Positions 8,138 to 15,453 of a stretch of DNA of 47,375 bases are shown here, piece by piece. Numbering within the stretch: the first letter of the stretch is position 1; every line of letters starts with the position of its first letter. The DNA is from Ruminococcus sp. (GTDB lineage: Bacteria > Bacillota > Clostridia > Oscillospirales > Ruminococcaceae), in the NCBI GenBank assembly GCA_029055625.1, contig JAIDCY010000029.1, forward strand, positions 1-47,375, read 5' to 3'. The notes below the pieces were generated by a model. That model worked only from the letters and a program-made list of their open reading frames with translations. It was not told the DNA's origin and did no database searches. Position numbers and translations under genes: made by a program.

Positions 8138-8887
8138 TCAATCTATCAGCCAGACAGCATTTTCCAATGACTGATTTGTCATAGCAATCTGCCTGTGAAT
8201 ATCTGTATACTGTTCTGTAACCTTATACTGATTATCAATAAACTTTGTTGACAGGGAATCAGCAATCAGCTTTGCAATCTGACATAAACTTGCTGTACGT
8301 TCTTCTGCATTGCTCTGATTGATATTCTGGGCAGTTTTACGGAACTTGTCCATAAGCTGTTCAATCTGACTTTTTTCATCACTGATAAAAGTCGGTATTG
8401 CCTGTACAGCATATTTTGCCTGTTTAAGTTCATCACGTTTTGCTTTCATCTGTGCTTTATACATTTTAGCCTGCTGCATATTCTGCTTAGCTTCGTAATA
8501 TTCTTCAATGGAAATATTATGGAACAAATCCGAAACCGACGGCACGACCCATGTAGCAAGTGCACGGTCTACACAATCAAGCTGTTCATTCTGAGTGACA
8601 GAACAAGTTTCCAGATTGATAAAATCCACTTTTAATGACAGCTTCAAATCACTATGCTGAGAATTAAGAGTTTTAAGAGTACGGTTTATTTCATCTAAAA
8701 CTTTCTGTTTCCAGCGTACAAAATCCTGCATTTTGTTTTCAACTTTCATACACGCATAGGCAAGATTGCCATAAGCTTCCTCATAAGCACGCTGACCTTC
8801 GCTGACATACTCACGAGCCTGATAATTCCATTCTGCAATCTTCTGACGCTTTTCGTAGTTATCCTTTGCCTTGTCAAAAAGACCCAT
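8138..8887 (-). CDS. Coiled-coil hypothetical protein
   Basis: About 249 residues. I place the start at ATG 8887 (MGLFDKAKDNYEKRQKIAEW), 9 bases after GGAGGGG. An upstream TTG would add only two residues. The protein is almost wholly alpha-helical and charged, without signal or membrane segments. Helices at about 5-75 and 125-230 are likely coiled coils, separated by a short hydrophobic stretch (ALATWVVPSVSDLF, about 108-121). I do not recognise a family. It sits between the Cys-rich genes (upstream, 6-bp gap) and the TAG-interrupted gene (downstream, 4-bp gap), so it is part of one transcript. Confidence 0.6.
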   Translation of the reverse strand: MGLFDKAKDNYEKRQKIAEWNYQAREYVSEGQRAYEEAYGNLAYACMKVENKMQDFVRWKQKVLDEINRTLKTLNSQHSDLKLSLKVDFINLETCSVTQNEQLDCVDRALATWVVPSVSDLFHNISIEEYYEAKQNMQQAKMYKAQMKAKRDELKQAKYAVQAIPTFISDEKSQIEQLMDKFRKTAQNINQSNAEERTASLCQIAKLIADSLSTKFIDNQYKVTEQYTDIHRQIAMTNQSLENAVWLID

Positions 8888-8893
8888 TATCAA

Positions 8894-9172
8894 TCACCCC
8901 TCCACAAAAGATGAACAGGCAAGACCGTATTTGTCAACAACTTTCTTTTTTCTTTCGCAGTAATTTTCCTTTTCCAGAATGGTACACGGCTTGTACGTAC
9001 CAAAGTACTCACACTCATAACAAGCGTGAACGCCTGCACCGTCTTCGGGAAGGAAATTACTGCAAGTGTCATCTCCGTTCACTCTTCTTCCTGTTTTATT
9101 GCATCTGTAAACAGCCGATGAAATTCTTTCACCACAGTAGAAGCAGTCCCAGCATTCTCTTCCTTCTGCCAT
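8894..9172 (-). CDS. Small Cys-rich (zinc-binding) protein, copy 1
   Basis: 92 residues with eleven cysteines in a CxxCxxC-type spacing: CWDCFYCGE at 7-15, then C24, C37, CYECEYF at 51-57, C63, C72, and C-terminal ACSSFVEG. The ATG at 9172 follows AAAGGAGG at good spacing. The Cys pairs should bind zinc. It is a paralogue of the next gene upstream (9196-9456), with which it shares the exact ending CSSFVEG and the Y-x-C-x-Y-F block. No known family is recognised. It is adjacent to a third, stop-interrupted copy and to two zinc-ribbon membrane proteins. Metal binding or protein interaction is likely, but its role is unknown. Confidence 0.6.
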   Translation of the reverse strand: MAEGRECWDCFYCGERISSAVYRCNKTGRRVNGDDTCSNFLPEDGAGVHACYECEYFGTYKPCTILEKENYCERKKKVVDKYGLACSSFVEG

Positions 9173-9195
9173 AATAAGAAACCTCCTTTATTTTT

Positions 9196-9456
9196 TTAAC
9201 CTTCCACAAAACTGGAACACACATAACTGCTTGCATTTGAAATCCTCTTGTTATGATAGGTGCATTTACCGCCTGCCAATCCATCTTTGAAGTAAGTGCA
9301 ATCATAACAACAGCCGTTTGAGTCTTCTCTGAAATAGCAACACGCCGGTTTATCATATTCAACATCAATATTCTGTTTGTTGCAATGCTCACCATTCTGC
9401 CACCTCCAGCCACCACTCGTACCGCAATATATGCAATCGCCACAGGTTTTTCCCAT
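9196..9456 (-). CDS. Small Cys-rich (zinc-binding) protein, copy 2
   Basis: 86 residues, ATG 9456 behind AAAGGAGG. It starts MGKTCGDCIYCGTSGGWRWQ. It carries the same Cys ladder as copy 1 (CGDCIYC, C25, CCYF, CCYDCTYF) and ends CSSFVEG. Tandem duplication with copy 1 is the simplest explanation, with divergence mostly between the cysteines. There is no signal peptide, so it is cytoplasmic. Function unknown. Confidence 0.6.
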   Translation of the reverse strand: MGKTCGDCIYCGTSGGWRWQNGEHCNKQNIDVEYDKPACCYFREDSNGCCYDCTYFKDGLAGGKCTYHNKRISNASSYVCSSFVEG

Positions 9457-9481
9457 ATTTATCGCCTCCTTTCAATATGAC

Positions 9482-9598
9482 TTATCCATTATATTCAAAA
9501 CGGGAACAGGAACCGCCACTTTTACTAACCCTTCTCCCTGTTTCACAACAATATCATTGTCTGTAATAGGTACAGTCACCACAGTTTTTACAAAACAT
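9482..9598 (-). pseudogene. Third small Cys-rich paralogue with in-frame TGA
   Basis: From ATG 9598 the frame reads MFCKNCGDCTYYRQ, then TGA (9554-9556), then YCCETGRRVSKSGGSCSRFE in the same frame to TAA at 9482. The CGDC-x-Y start, the CxETGRR block (CNKTGRR in copy 1) and the Cys spacing match the two neighbouring Cys-rich genes. The TGA replaces a codon that could easily have been TGG (Trp). No good ribosome site is visible upstream of 9598. It is probably a decayed copy. Confidence 0.5.
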
Positions 9599-9610
9599 AA
9601 TATTTTTTAC

Positions 9611-10225
9611 TTATGGTCCAAAAATCCAATCTTCAAAATCAGTATTATAGAAAACAGCATCAATGAAATCGCTTCCCATATTATCATCTAAAAAATAGCC
9701 TTTGTCAGCCATATAAGAAGGTGCGTTCTTATCTGTAATGTCTATTTTTATGCTGTGAACATAGAAATAGTCCATACTGACAGCGGGGTCTTGTGCAAAC
9801 TGTACCGTTGCACGGCTGGCATAAGTTTCGCTTGTTGGTCCTTTATAATCAAATGTACCTTGAAATTCAACTACAGCTATACCGGATTCAGTCTTAAAAG
9901 CTTCCCAAGATGTATCATCAAAATACTCATCAAACGCCTTTCCGATAGTGAGATTGTCATATCCGTTAAGCTGGGACTTTTTTACATCACTTACACTCAA
10001 AGAACCAAAATCCGCAAAAGCCCACACAAAAATCAGTGCAATCACAACCAAAGTACCAATTAAGAATTTTTTATAGCCAGAACTTTTTTTAACTGGTTTT
10101 GTCTCAGCATCACTCTGCATATTCTGAGAAATCATATCTGCACTAGTGTTATTTACATGAGAACCACAGCTATTACAGAATTTAGCTCCTTCTTTAATTT
10201 CGTTTCCGCATTTGTTACAATACAT
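9611..10225 (-). CDS. Zinc-ribbon membrane protein
   Basis: About 204 residues from ATG 10225 (MYCNKCGNEIKEGAKFCNSC); GAGG lies 8 bases upstream. A GTG nine bases earlier is less likely. The N-terminal CxxC-x(11)-CxxC zinc ribbon (residues 2-20) is followed by a polar linker and a single membrane helix (about 54-70, FLIGTLVVIALIFVWAF). An external domain of about 130 residues contains GKAFDEYFDD and Y-F-rich strands. This zinc_ribbon_2 / membrane / beta-domain architecture is common in Firmicutes, usually without a known function. It is 10 bp downstream of another zinc-ribbon membrane protein, and the pair is probably co-transcribed. Confidence 0.7.
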   Translation of the reverse strand: MYCNKCGNEIKEGAKFCNSCGSHVNNTSADMISQNMQSDAETKPVKKSSGYKKFLIGTLVVIALIFVWAFADFGSLSVSDVKKSQLNGYDNLTIGKAFDEYFDDTSWEAFKTESGIAVVEFQGTFDYKGPTSETYASRATVQFAQDPAVSMDYFYVHSIKIDITDKNAPSYMADKGYFLDDNMGSDFIDAVFYNTDFEDWIFGP

Positions 10226-10235
10226 TATAAACACC

Positions 10236-10829
10236 TCACTTAGAAATCATAGCATTGATATTATTCACTGCTTCCTGTGCAGTCTGAATACAGTCTTTTT
10301 CGCCTTTGAATTTTGTCTTGTTGCCGTTCTTTTCAACAATCGTAAGATAAACAGGTTTTATTACTGAACGTGACCATATAGGTACTACATAAATTAATAT
10401 GATTGCAAGAATCACACTGAAAGCGGTTTCATTATGTGTACTAAAGATAAATAATATGGAAAAAATCGTAATTATCCAGCCAATAGCCATATTAGCCGGT
10501 TTAAATTCACAATTGACAGAAGAAATGTCACTGTAGTTGATTGACTTGATAAATTTTGGATTTCCAAACCACTTATCTGGTCCGATAACATCAATCCTGT
10601 CTTCCTTAAGTTCAAGAGTATTTGTTAAATTCTGATAAAGGATAATAGAAAAAGGAAATCTGGTAAGACTATAAGATTTCCACGTAAAGGAATATTGTGT
10701 TCCGATAATACCTGATAAAATTTCAGTTACTTGATTGATAAAACTCGAATTATTACCTGTTTTCTGCCCACAAGACGTACAGAATGCAGCGTTTTCTTTT
10801 ATTTCAGCTCCACAGTTTGTGCAAAACAT
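10236..10829 (-). CDS. Zinc-ribbon protein with two membrane helices
   Basis: 197 residues. The N-terminal zinc ribbon is MFCTNCGAEIKENAAFCTSC (C3, C6, C17, C20). The middle part (about 50-110) is PH-like or beta-rich: it has LTNTLELKEDRIDVIG and ends before two adjacent membrane helices (about 117-131 and 136-152). The C-terminal stretch contains YLTIVEKNGNKTKFKGE, as in bacterial PH-like domains split by membrane helices. It starts at 10829, and an AATACT-TTTT-AGTATT operator lies about 65 bp upstream. It is therefore probably repressed by the adjacent XRE regulator. No enzymatic motif is seen. Confidence 0.65.
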   Translation of the reverse strand: MFCTNCGAEIKENAAFCTSCGQKTGNNSSFINQVTEILSGIIGTQYSFTWKSYSLTRFPFSIILYQNLTNTLELKEDRIDVIGPDKWFGNPKFIKSINYSDISSVNCEFKPANMAIGWIITIFSILFIFSTHNETAFSVILAIILIYVVPIWSRSVIKPVYLTIVEKNGNKTKFKGEKDCIQTAQEAVNNINAMISK

Positions 10830-10892
10830 ATTATAACACTCCTACAAAATCAATTCATATCAGCTATTATATCATAAAAAATATTATATGTC

Positions 10893-10908
10893 AATACTTT
10901 TTAGTATT
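10893..10908. promoter_or_regulatory. Inverted-repeat operator in front of the zinc-ribbon operon
   Basis: AATACTTTTTAGTATT has perfect 6-bp arms around TTTT. The core TACTTTTTAGTA recurs exactly at 11379-11390, and an imperfect copy overlaps the start region of the XRE gene. It is a likely binding site of that regulator. Confidence 0.5.
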
Positions 10909-10916
10909 ATTTTATT

Positions 10917-10951
10917 CAAAAAAATCCCGTCTGACTTTAACAGACAGACGG
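10917..10951 (-). terminator. Rho-independent terminator of the XRE gene
   Basis: CCGTCTG (10927-10933) pairs with CAGACGG (10945-10951). On the minus strand it is followed by GATTTTTTT. It lies 12 bp past the XRE stop codon. Confidence 0.7.
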
Positions 10952-10962
10952 AATCAGTCGTG

Positions 10963-11295
10963 TCACTCTGCCAACTCAATCAGTTTTAGCATAATATCTG
11001 CAACCATTTTCAGTTTTTCGTCCGGTAAACGCTTTATACAGCCATAAATCATATCTGTATAGAACTTTCTGCTTTCCGTATCTTCAGGATGTACAGTATC
11101 ATCAAAAAATTCGCTGTAATTCAGCCCTAAAGCGTCTATAATCTTGTCAAGCGTTGTCATGGTGGGACTTTTCAGACCACGCTCCAGATGTCCAAGAAAC
11201 GCCGGATTTATCCCAGCCATCAATGCAAGTTTTTCCTGACTCATTCCACGCTGTAAACGATGATAACGGATTCTTTCACCAACTTTATTATCCAT
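10963..11295 (-). CDS. XRE-family HTH transcriptional regulator
   Basis: 110 residues. Residues about 5-60 form a Cro/C1-type helix-turn-helix: RIRYHRLQRGMSQEKLA, then NPAFLGHLERGLKSPTMTTL, and LGLNYSEFF. The helical C-terminal tail (about 75-110) may dimerise. ATG 11295 follows GGAGG. TACT-TTTT-AGTA-type inverted repeats occur in front of this gene, in front of the zinc-ribbon operon downstream, and just upstream at 11379-11390. This suggests autoregulation and control of the neighbours. The length is typical of small autonomous Cro/C1 proteins. Confidence 0.85.
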   Translation of the reverse strand: MDNKVGERIRYHRLQRGMSQEKLALMAGINPAFLGHLERGLKSPTMTTLDKIIDALGLNYSEFFDDTVHPEDTESRKFYTDMIYGCIKRLPDEKLKMVADIMLKLIELAE

Positions 11296-11300
11296 AAAAC

Positions 11301-11325
11301 AATACCTCCAGTATCTTTTGGTATT
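11301..11325. promoter_or_regulatory. Imperfect operator copy upstream of the XRE gene
   Basis: AATACC (11301-11306) and GGTATT (11320-11325) form inverted arms around GTATC-TTTT. This is a degenerate version of the AATACT-TTTT-AGTATT sites. It overlaps the ribosome site of the XRE gene. Confidence 0.35.
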
Positions 11326-11375
11326 ATTTTATGATGTCCGGTTAACAAATTCAATATACAAAAAATATTTATATA

Positions 11376-11392
11376 TAGTACTTTTTAGTATA
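11376..11392. promoter_or_regulatory. Third TACTTTTTAGTA operator copy
   Basis: The core at 11379-11390 is identical to that at 10895-10906. It overlaps the stop codon of the gene at 11385-11627 and lies about 85 bp upstream of the XRE start. It is a suitable auto-repression site. Confidence 0.45.
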
Positions 11393-11627
11393 TACTCCTT
11401 ATATCTTCCTCTGAAACTTCTGGATTCAATCCGAATAATTCATACAGTTCTGTTAATAAGTAGCCGTTGTGCGGAATATCATCAAGTTTTTCTGCCTTTT
11501 CATATTCTCCGATACTGTTCAGAAAAACAGCAAGTTCACCGCTGTAATAACTGTAAATCAGTTCATCAATGCTGAAATTGTACTTTAAATCCTGCATAGA
11601 ATGCAGTTCGTTTCCAAGCATTTTCAT
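11385..11627 (-). CDS. Small hypothetical protein
   Basis: About 80 residues from ATG 11627 (MKMLGNELHSMQDLKYNFSI); AAGGA lies nine bases upstream. An ATG at 11636 overlapping the previous stop is the alternative. The protein is helical and acidic, with no membrane segment, and is not recognised. It follows directly after the two-helix membrane protein at 11633-11833, so the two are probably translated together. The stop codon lies inside an XRE operator copy. Confidence 0.5.
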   Translation of the reverse strand: MKMLGNELHSMQDLKYNFSIDELIYSYYSGELAVFLNSIGEYEKAEKLDDIPHNGYLLTELYELFGLNPEVSEEDIRSIY

Positions 11628-11632
11628 GAGAT

Positions 11633-11833
11633 TCATTCCTTTCTGCCTATCAACAGCCAGTGAATCGCCATGACCGGAATTGTAAGCCACCCGAAAAACA
11701 AACCTGTAATTAAAGTTTTCATGAAGTAATTGAAGGCATTAAATGTATAGGTAGCCTCAATATGCAAAAAATGATACTTCATATAACCGACACTTTTGTA
11801 GCCTAAAAAAGCATATAAAAGAACTAAAAGCAT
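11633..11833 (-). CDS. Small membrane protein
   Basis: 66 residues with two hydrophobic helices: LLVLLYAFLGYKSVGY near the N-terminus, and LITGLFFGWLTIPVMAIHWL at about 41-60. It ends with a basic RKE tail. The start at 11833 follows ACGGAGG. Function is unknown. It overlaps or abuts the next small gene, indicating one operon. Confidence 0.55.
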   Translation of the reverse strand: MLLVLLYAFLGYKSVGYMKYHFLHIEATYTFNAFNYFMKTLITGLFFGWLTIPVMAIHWLLIGRKE

Positions 11834-11950
11834 ATTCTTTTCCTCCGTAAAATGATTTGTAAGTTGTCCTCTTACAAGTTTATCATAGCATATTACCGGA
11901 AAAAAGAATACCCCAAACAGTTACCGGATTTTATTTTTTTCGGAACTGTT

Positions 11951-13138
11951 TTACAGAAAAAATTTATAGCCTTCCATTAAAATCCGACGATTTATGTCTT
12001 CCATAAAAATATCAAGGTGTAATCTGGCATACTGCAAAGCAATTTTTTTGTTTCTGCAAACTTTTACTCCGCCTGCCAGCTGATACAGTCTTTCGCAATA
12101 GTCCGAAATGCTTGCTCCCTTCTGGACTTCCTATATCATATCAAGCCAGTCCCTTTCATTCAGAAGAATATTCATATACGCAAGTTCAAGTACAGGCTGT
12201 GGCTTAGCTATATACTCCAGAATTTCCAACTCAATACGTGTTGTACATTGTGCCATACGTTCCAGCGTCATCGGAATTTCTTCATTCGGTTCACAATTTT
12301 CATAGTACCATTCACTTAGGTTGTTCAGATGTGCAAAGCAGTAATCAGAAAAATCAATATCGGATTCGTCATAATAATATCGTCGGAGCTGGTCATATAA
12401 TTCCAAATAGGACTGATAAGTATCAAAATTCTTGCCGTTATCTGTTTTTATTTTGTAATCCGTTCTTTCAAAAATATTCGCAAAATTCGGACTGTAATTT
12501 TTTCGGTCTGTCATTAGCTTATGTTTTCTGCTGAGTACCGCACTGTATACATACGGCTTGATAACTTTCAGTTCCGGACAGGCGTTGACTTTTCGGACAA
12601 GTTCGCCGATATTTTCAAGAAAGAAATTACTTTTTCTGCCTTTATACAGAAAATCATGCTGTAAAGACATCTGATATAACAATGTCTGTTCTTCTGTATC
12701 TGTTTCTCCTGCTTCCGGAATTTCAGAAAATCCGGATAAACTTTCCAGAAGTTTCTGATATATTTTTTCCATTCTAACTGCTTTAGAGAATTTTTCTGCA
12801 TGGCCGGATTGCTTCAACCAACACAATATTTTCTGTTCTTCGTCTTCCATGTTGCCAAATAATAAGCCTTTTTCCGTTGCCAAAGCCGTATAGACAAACA
12901 GCAAATCTTCATTCTGATTCTTATAAATCAGTCTGTCCAGTTCTGCAATCATCACACTTATATTATCACTGCAAATCCCATATTTCCGCAGTAATTCAAA
13001 AAATTTTTCCCTGTACAAGTCCGCCTGCTCCGAAGCATTTTCTATTGTCAGTCCGTACTCCTGTAAAAGTTCTTCCGTTGAAATATCGTTCTCTGCTTGT
13101 TCATCAAGCCAGCGGTGTAATTCTTCATATTCATTCAT
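11951..13138 (-). CDS. Hypothetical helical protein interrupted by in-frame TAG
   Basis: From ATG 13138 (AAAGGAG ribosome site) 335 codons run to a TAG at 12131-12133. The same frame continues for 59 more codons (EVQKGASISDYCERLYQLAG, later LHLDIFMEDINRR) to TAA at 11951. The extension is protein-like, so the natural gene is probably 396 codons with an amber codon near its end. The protein is acidic and helical, with no membrane segment and no recognised family. A stretch covering roughly residues 19-81 is duplicated as a stop-containing fragment at 27832-28018. The truncated 335-residue form may still be functional. Confidence 0.6.
12897..13084. repeat. Left copy of a ~187-bp direct repeat (inside the 396-codon gene)
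   Basis: This stretch matches 27832-28018 in the same orientation with scattered substitutions. Here it is part of an open gene. In the right copy the same frame contains a TAG and lacks the gene's start. Together with the 13220-13354 element it forms the left flank of the defence operon. Confidence 0.8.
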
Positions 13139-13219
13139 AACAAAACACTCCTTTCTTTTTTATACTACCACAAAATCAGCTTTTTGTAAACTTAAAACAG
13201 TTCGTTTTTTTCCTTGATA

Positions 13220-13354
13220 TGAGAATTGTTTTACATCAAAAAAGTTCTGAGACTGCCCACACGGACAGTCTCAGGATATATTATTTTGTCAGAACAAATT
13301 AAAAAGTATTGTTATGTCTGTTTATACTTGTCTGTAATCAAAATTGATTCTCAT
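13220..13354. mobile_element. 135-bp inverted-repeat element (MITE-like), left copy
   Basis: It begins TGAGAATTGTTTTACATC and ends TTGATTCTCA, giving short terminal inverted repeats (TGAGAAT/ATTCTCA). An internal hairpin, CTGAGACTG (13247-13255) with CAGTCTCAG (13266-13274), interrupts it. TA dinucleotides flank this copy. A 134-bp relative lies at 28018-28151. It contains no coding capacity. It could be a MITE or a conserved structured DNA/RNA element. Confidence 0.55.
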
Positions 13355-13454
13355 ACACATCAGGACAGACAAGTGGAATCAACAAAAGATATTACGGAAC
13401 ACTTGCCGGAATATATCTGTATAGTGTATAATAGTAATAGAACGAGTACGAATT
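13355..13454. other. Short intergenic stretch between the repeat element and the IS fragment
   Basis: No open frame or structure that I can support. It joins the left repeat element to the truncated IS982 transposase fragment. Confidence 0.4.
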
Positions 13455-13715
13455 TCATAATTCTACAAACCGGTTGTAACTTACAAGGTCAGGATAATCC
13501 CGTCTCCAATATACTATTACATTTTTTATATAGTACCATTTAAACGTATTATAACCTGACAAATGCCACATAATCAGTATTGTCATAATTTCACTCAATG
13601 ACGTTTTTGTTCTCGGAATCACTTCATTTTTATCCATCAGCAATAAGTGAGTACAATATACCTCGTATGCCTTGAAAAAATCATCTGTATCACAAAAAAT
13701 TGCTATTTGTTCCAT
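13455..13715 (-). pseudogene. IS982-family transposase, N-terminal fragment
   Basis: From ATG 13715 the frame reads MEQIAIFCDTDDFFKAYEVY, then LSEIMTILIMWHLSGYNTFK and DLVSYNRFVEL, and stops. These are the N-terminal signature motifs of IS982 transposases (FC-DDF, LSxSEIMTI-hLSGY-TFK-YY, SYNRFVEL). The DDE catalytic part of about 200 residues is missing, so the 86-residue product cannot transpose. It marks past insertion and deletion at the downstream edge of the defence operon. Confidence 0.75.
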
Positions 13716-13861
13716 AAAAAAACGCCTTTCTGTTGCTTTGAGTTTGTGGTTATTCTCATTATAACAGATTTCGGCGGCTTTTCTATCTCTTTTCATCGAG
13801 CTTTAAAATACGGCATAAATAGCTTTGATAGATAAAACGGAGATGTCACCATACTGAAATT

Positions 13862-13921
13862 CCTTTCGATACCACTTGCACCACCTGTTATGACGGCTAC
13901 CTTGTTTTCAAGCTCGCCCAT
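13862..13921 (-). pseudogene. Short-chain dehydrogenase N-terminal remnant
   Basis: About 20 codons on the minus strand, MGELENKVAVITGGASGIE, are the Rossmann-fold start of a short-chain dehydrogenase (TGGxSGI cofactor motif). The similarity ends abruptly and the rest of the roughly 250-residue enzyme is absent. It lies between the IS982 fragment and the last gene of the defence operon. Confidence 0.55.
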
Positions 13922-13934
13922 AGCTCCCCACTTA

Positions 13935-15410
13935 TCATAAGTTATATTTTGTGAACAGCTCTTTAACTTTATCATCAACTTCAGCCTGTTTCAAATATTC
14001 AACAGCCTGATAAAGCTCATCAGAAAGCTCCTTTACGCTACACTTCCTGACCTTGCACCATTCAGCGATAGCATTAAGTGCCTGAATACGGCATTGAATA
14101 ATAGGCGTTCTCAAAGCTATAGCTACAAGATCAGTACCACACAATGGGTATGCCTTCAATAACTGAATAAGATATGCAAGTTTGTTGTAATCTGCATATT
14201 TATCAAAGTAACCGCCTGCCGTTGTAGGCTCACCAATCATTGTTGTCAAAGGTAGTGAAGTTCTGAACACATCAACAACCTTTTCTCGATATGCATCGTC
14301 ATCAAGCAATGCTCCGCAATTACCGTAACCTGAATTAAAATCTGTTTTCAAGTGGCTAAAAATATTTTCTTTATAAGGGATACCAATCGCTTTTGCAAGG
14401 CGAATACCTCTGCCTTTATCAAGCTCATTTTCAATCAACGTCTTGCATTCTGTACTGTTTAGATATTCTGAGCATTTATCAGTAAAGGCAGAAAATCTTT
14501 TGTCCTCTGAAATGGTAAGCATCAAGTCGCATATATCTAATGTAGTTGAATGTACCTCTGCCTGGGAGATGAAGTCACCGAGCATATCAGTTGCTTCTTC
14601 TTCGGACAAAGCACTAATACCCCTTACTGGACCTTCATCGAACATTGAGAGCAGAACATTCGCAATCTGGTCAAGTTGAGAATCGCTGATTTCCTCTTTC
14701 AGCAGTTTGTCAATGCCGACTTTTTCATAAACATCGAGTGCTGAATAATCAGGAACAACATCGTTTGCGATACCTTCACGGAGTAACCAATCTTTGATTT
14801 CCTGAGTTTCCGGCTCTATCCGAGCGACAGCGTGAATCCTCCCCCAACCGTGAACTTTTTGTGCAAGCTCAAAAATCTCCTGATTACCATTCTCCCAACC
14901 GAGCATATTGAACACGGAGAATATTGTAAATTCGTCACTCAGACCAAGTGTTCTAATGATTTTCTTGACCTGTTCATCAGGCTCATTGAATATTTCAATA
15001 ATCATCAATCCGAGCTTGACCATATTTACATCGGTACTATACACACAATCCACGGCAAACATATAGACCTTTTGAGCATCAAGCAATTGAGAGTTGTCAA
15101 TGATAAACCTCTGAATTGTATCAATTCCACTAATCGGAGGTATCTTCGCAAAGAAATCACTCATTCGCTTCATAGCTTTCGGAGTATCACCGACATACTT
15201 AAAAGCATCAGCTAAAGTCTGCATCAGCTCATCGGTTATTTCCGGCTGTACCATATGGTAAATGCCAATTCCGTCCATAGCTCCGTCTGCAAATTTAATC
15301 TTGTTTGGATCGGAATTATCATCTTCTTTTGGGAGAGAAAATGTGTCGGGTAACACACCATCTTTGATATTATCGGTTATCGCTTCTAACAGAGATTTAT
15401 TATTACTCAT
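13935..15410 (-). CDS. Helical hypothetical protein, last gene of defence operon
   Basis: 491 residues, ATG 15410 behind AAGGAG. The sequence is a long series of amphipathic helices (for example NMVKLGLMIIEIFNEPDEQ and IQALNAIAEWCKVRKCS), resembling a HEAT-type solenoid. It has no membrane or signal segment and no catalytic motif I can identify. It follows the GmrSD-like gene by 43 bp on the same strand and has no separate terminator before it, so it belongs to the operon. By position it may be a partner of the DUF262/DUF1524 nuclease, but that is inference. Confidence 0.6.
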   Translation of the reverse strand: MSNNKSLLEAITDNIKDGVLPDTFSLPKEDDNSDPNKIKFADGAMDGIGIYHMVQPEITDELMQTLADAFKYVGDTPKAMKRMSDFFAKIPPISGIDTIQRFIIDNSQLLDAQKVYMFAVDCVYSTDVNMVKLGLMIIEIFNEPDEQVKKIIRTLGLSDEFTIFSVFNMLGWENGNQEIFELAQKVHGWGRIHAVARIEPETQEIKDWLLREGIANDVVPDYSALDVYEKVGIDKLLKEEISDSQLDQIANVLLSMFDEGPVRGISALSEEEATDMLGDFISQAEVHSTTLDICDLMLTISEDKRFSAFTDKCSEYLNSTECKTLIENELDKGRGIRLAKAIGIPYKENIFSHLKTDFNSGYGNCGALLDDDAYREKVVDVFRTSLPLTTMIGEPTTAGGYFDKYADYNKLAYLIQLLKAYPLCGTDLVAIALRTPIIQCRIQALNAIAEWCKVRKCSVKELSDELYQAVEYLKQAEVDDKVKELFTKYNL

Positions 15411-15453
15411 ATTTGTTTACTCCTTATTTATCATAGTATAGAGGTCAGTATTA

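Noticed and set aside
13793-13978. 61-residue minus-strand open frame as a real gene
   Set aside because: It joins antisense sequence of the neighbouring gene to a 20-codon dehydrogenase remnant; only the remnant is supported.
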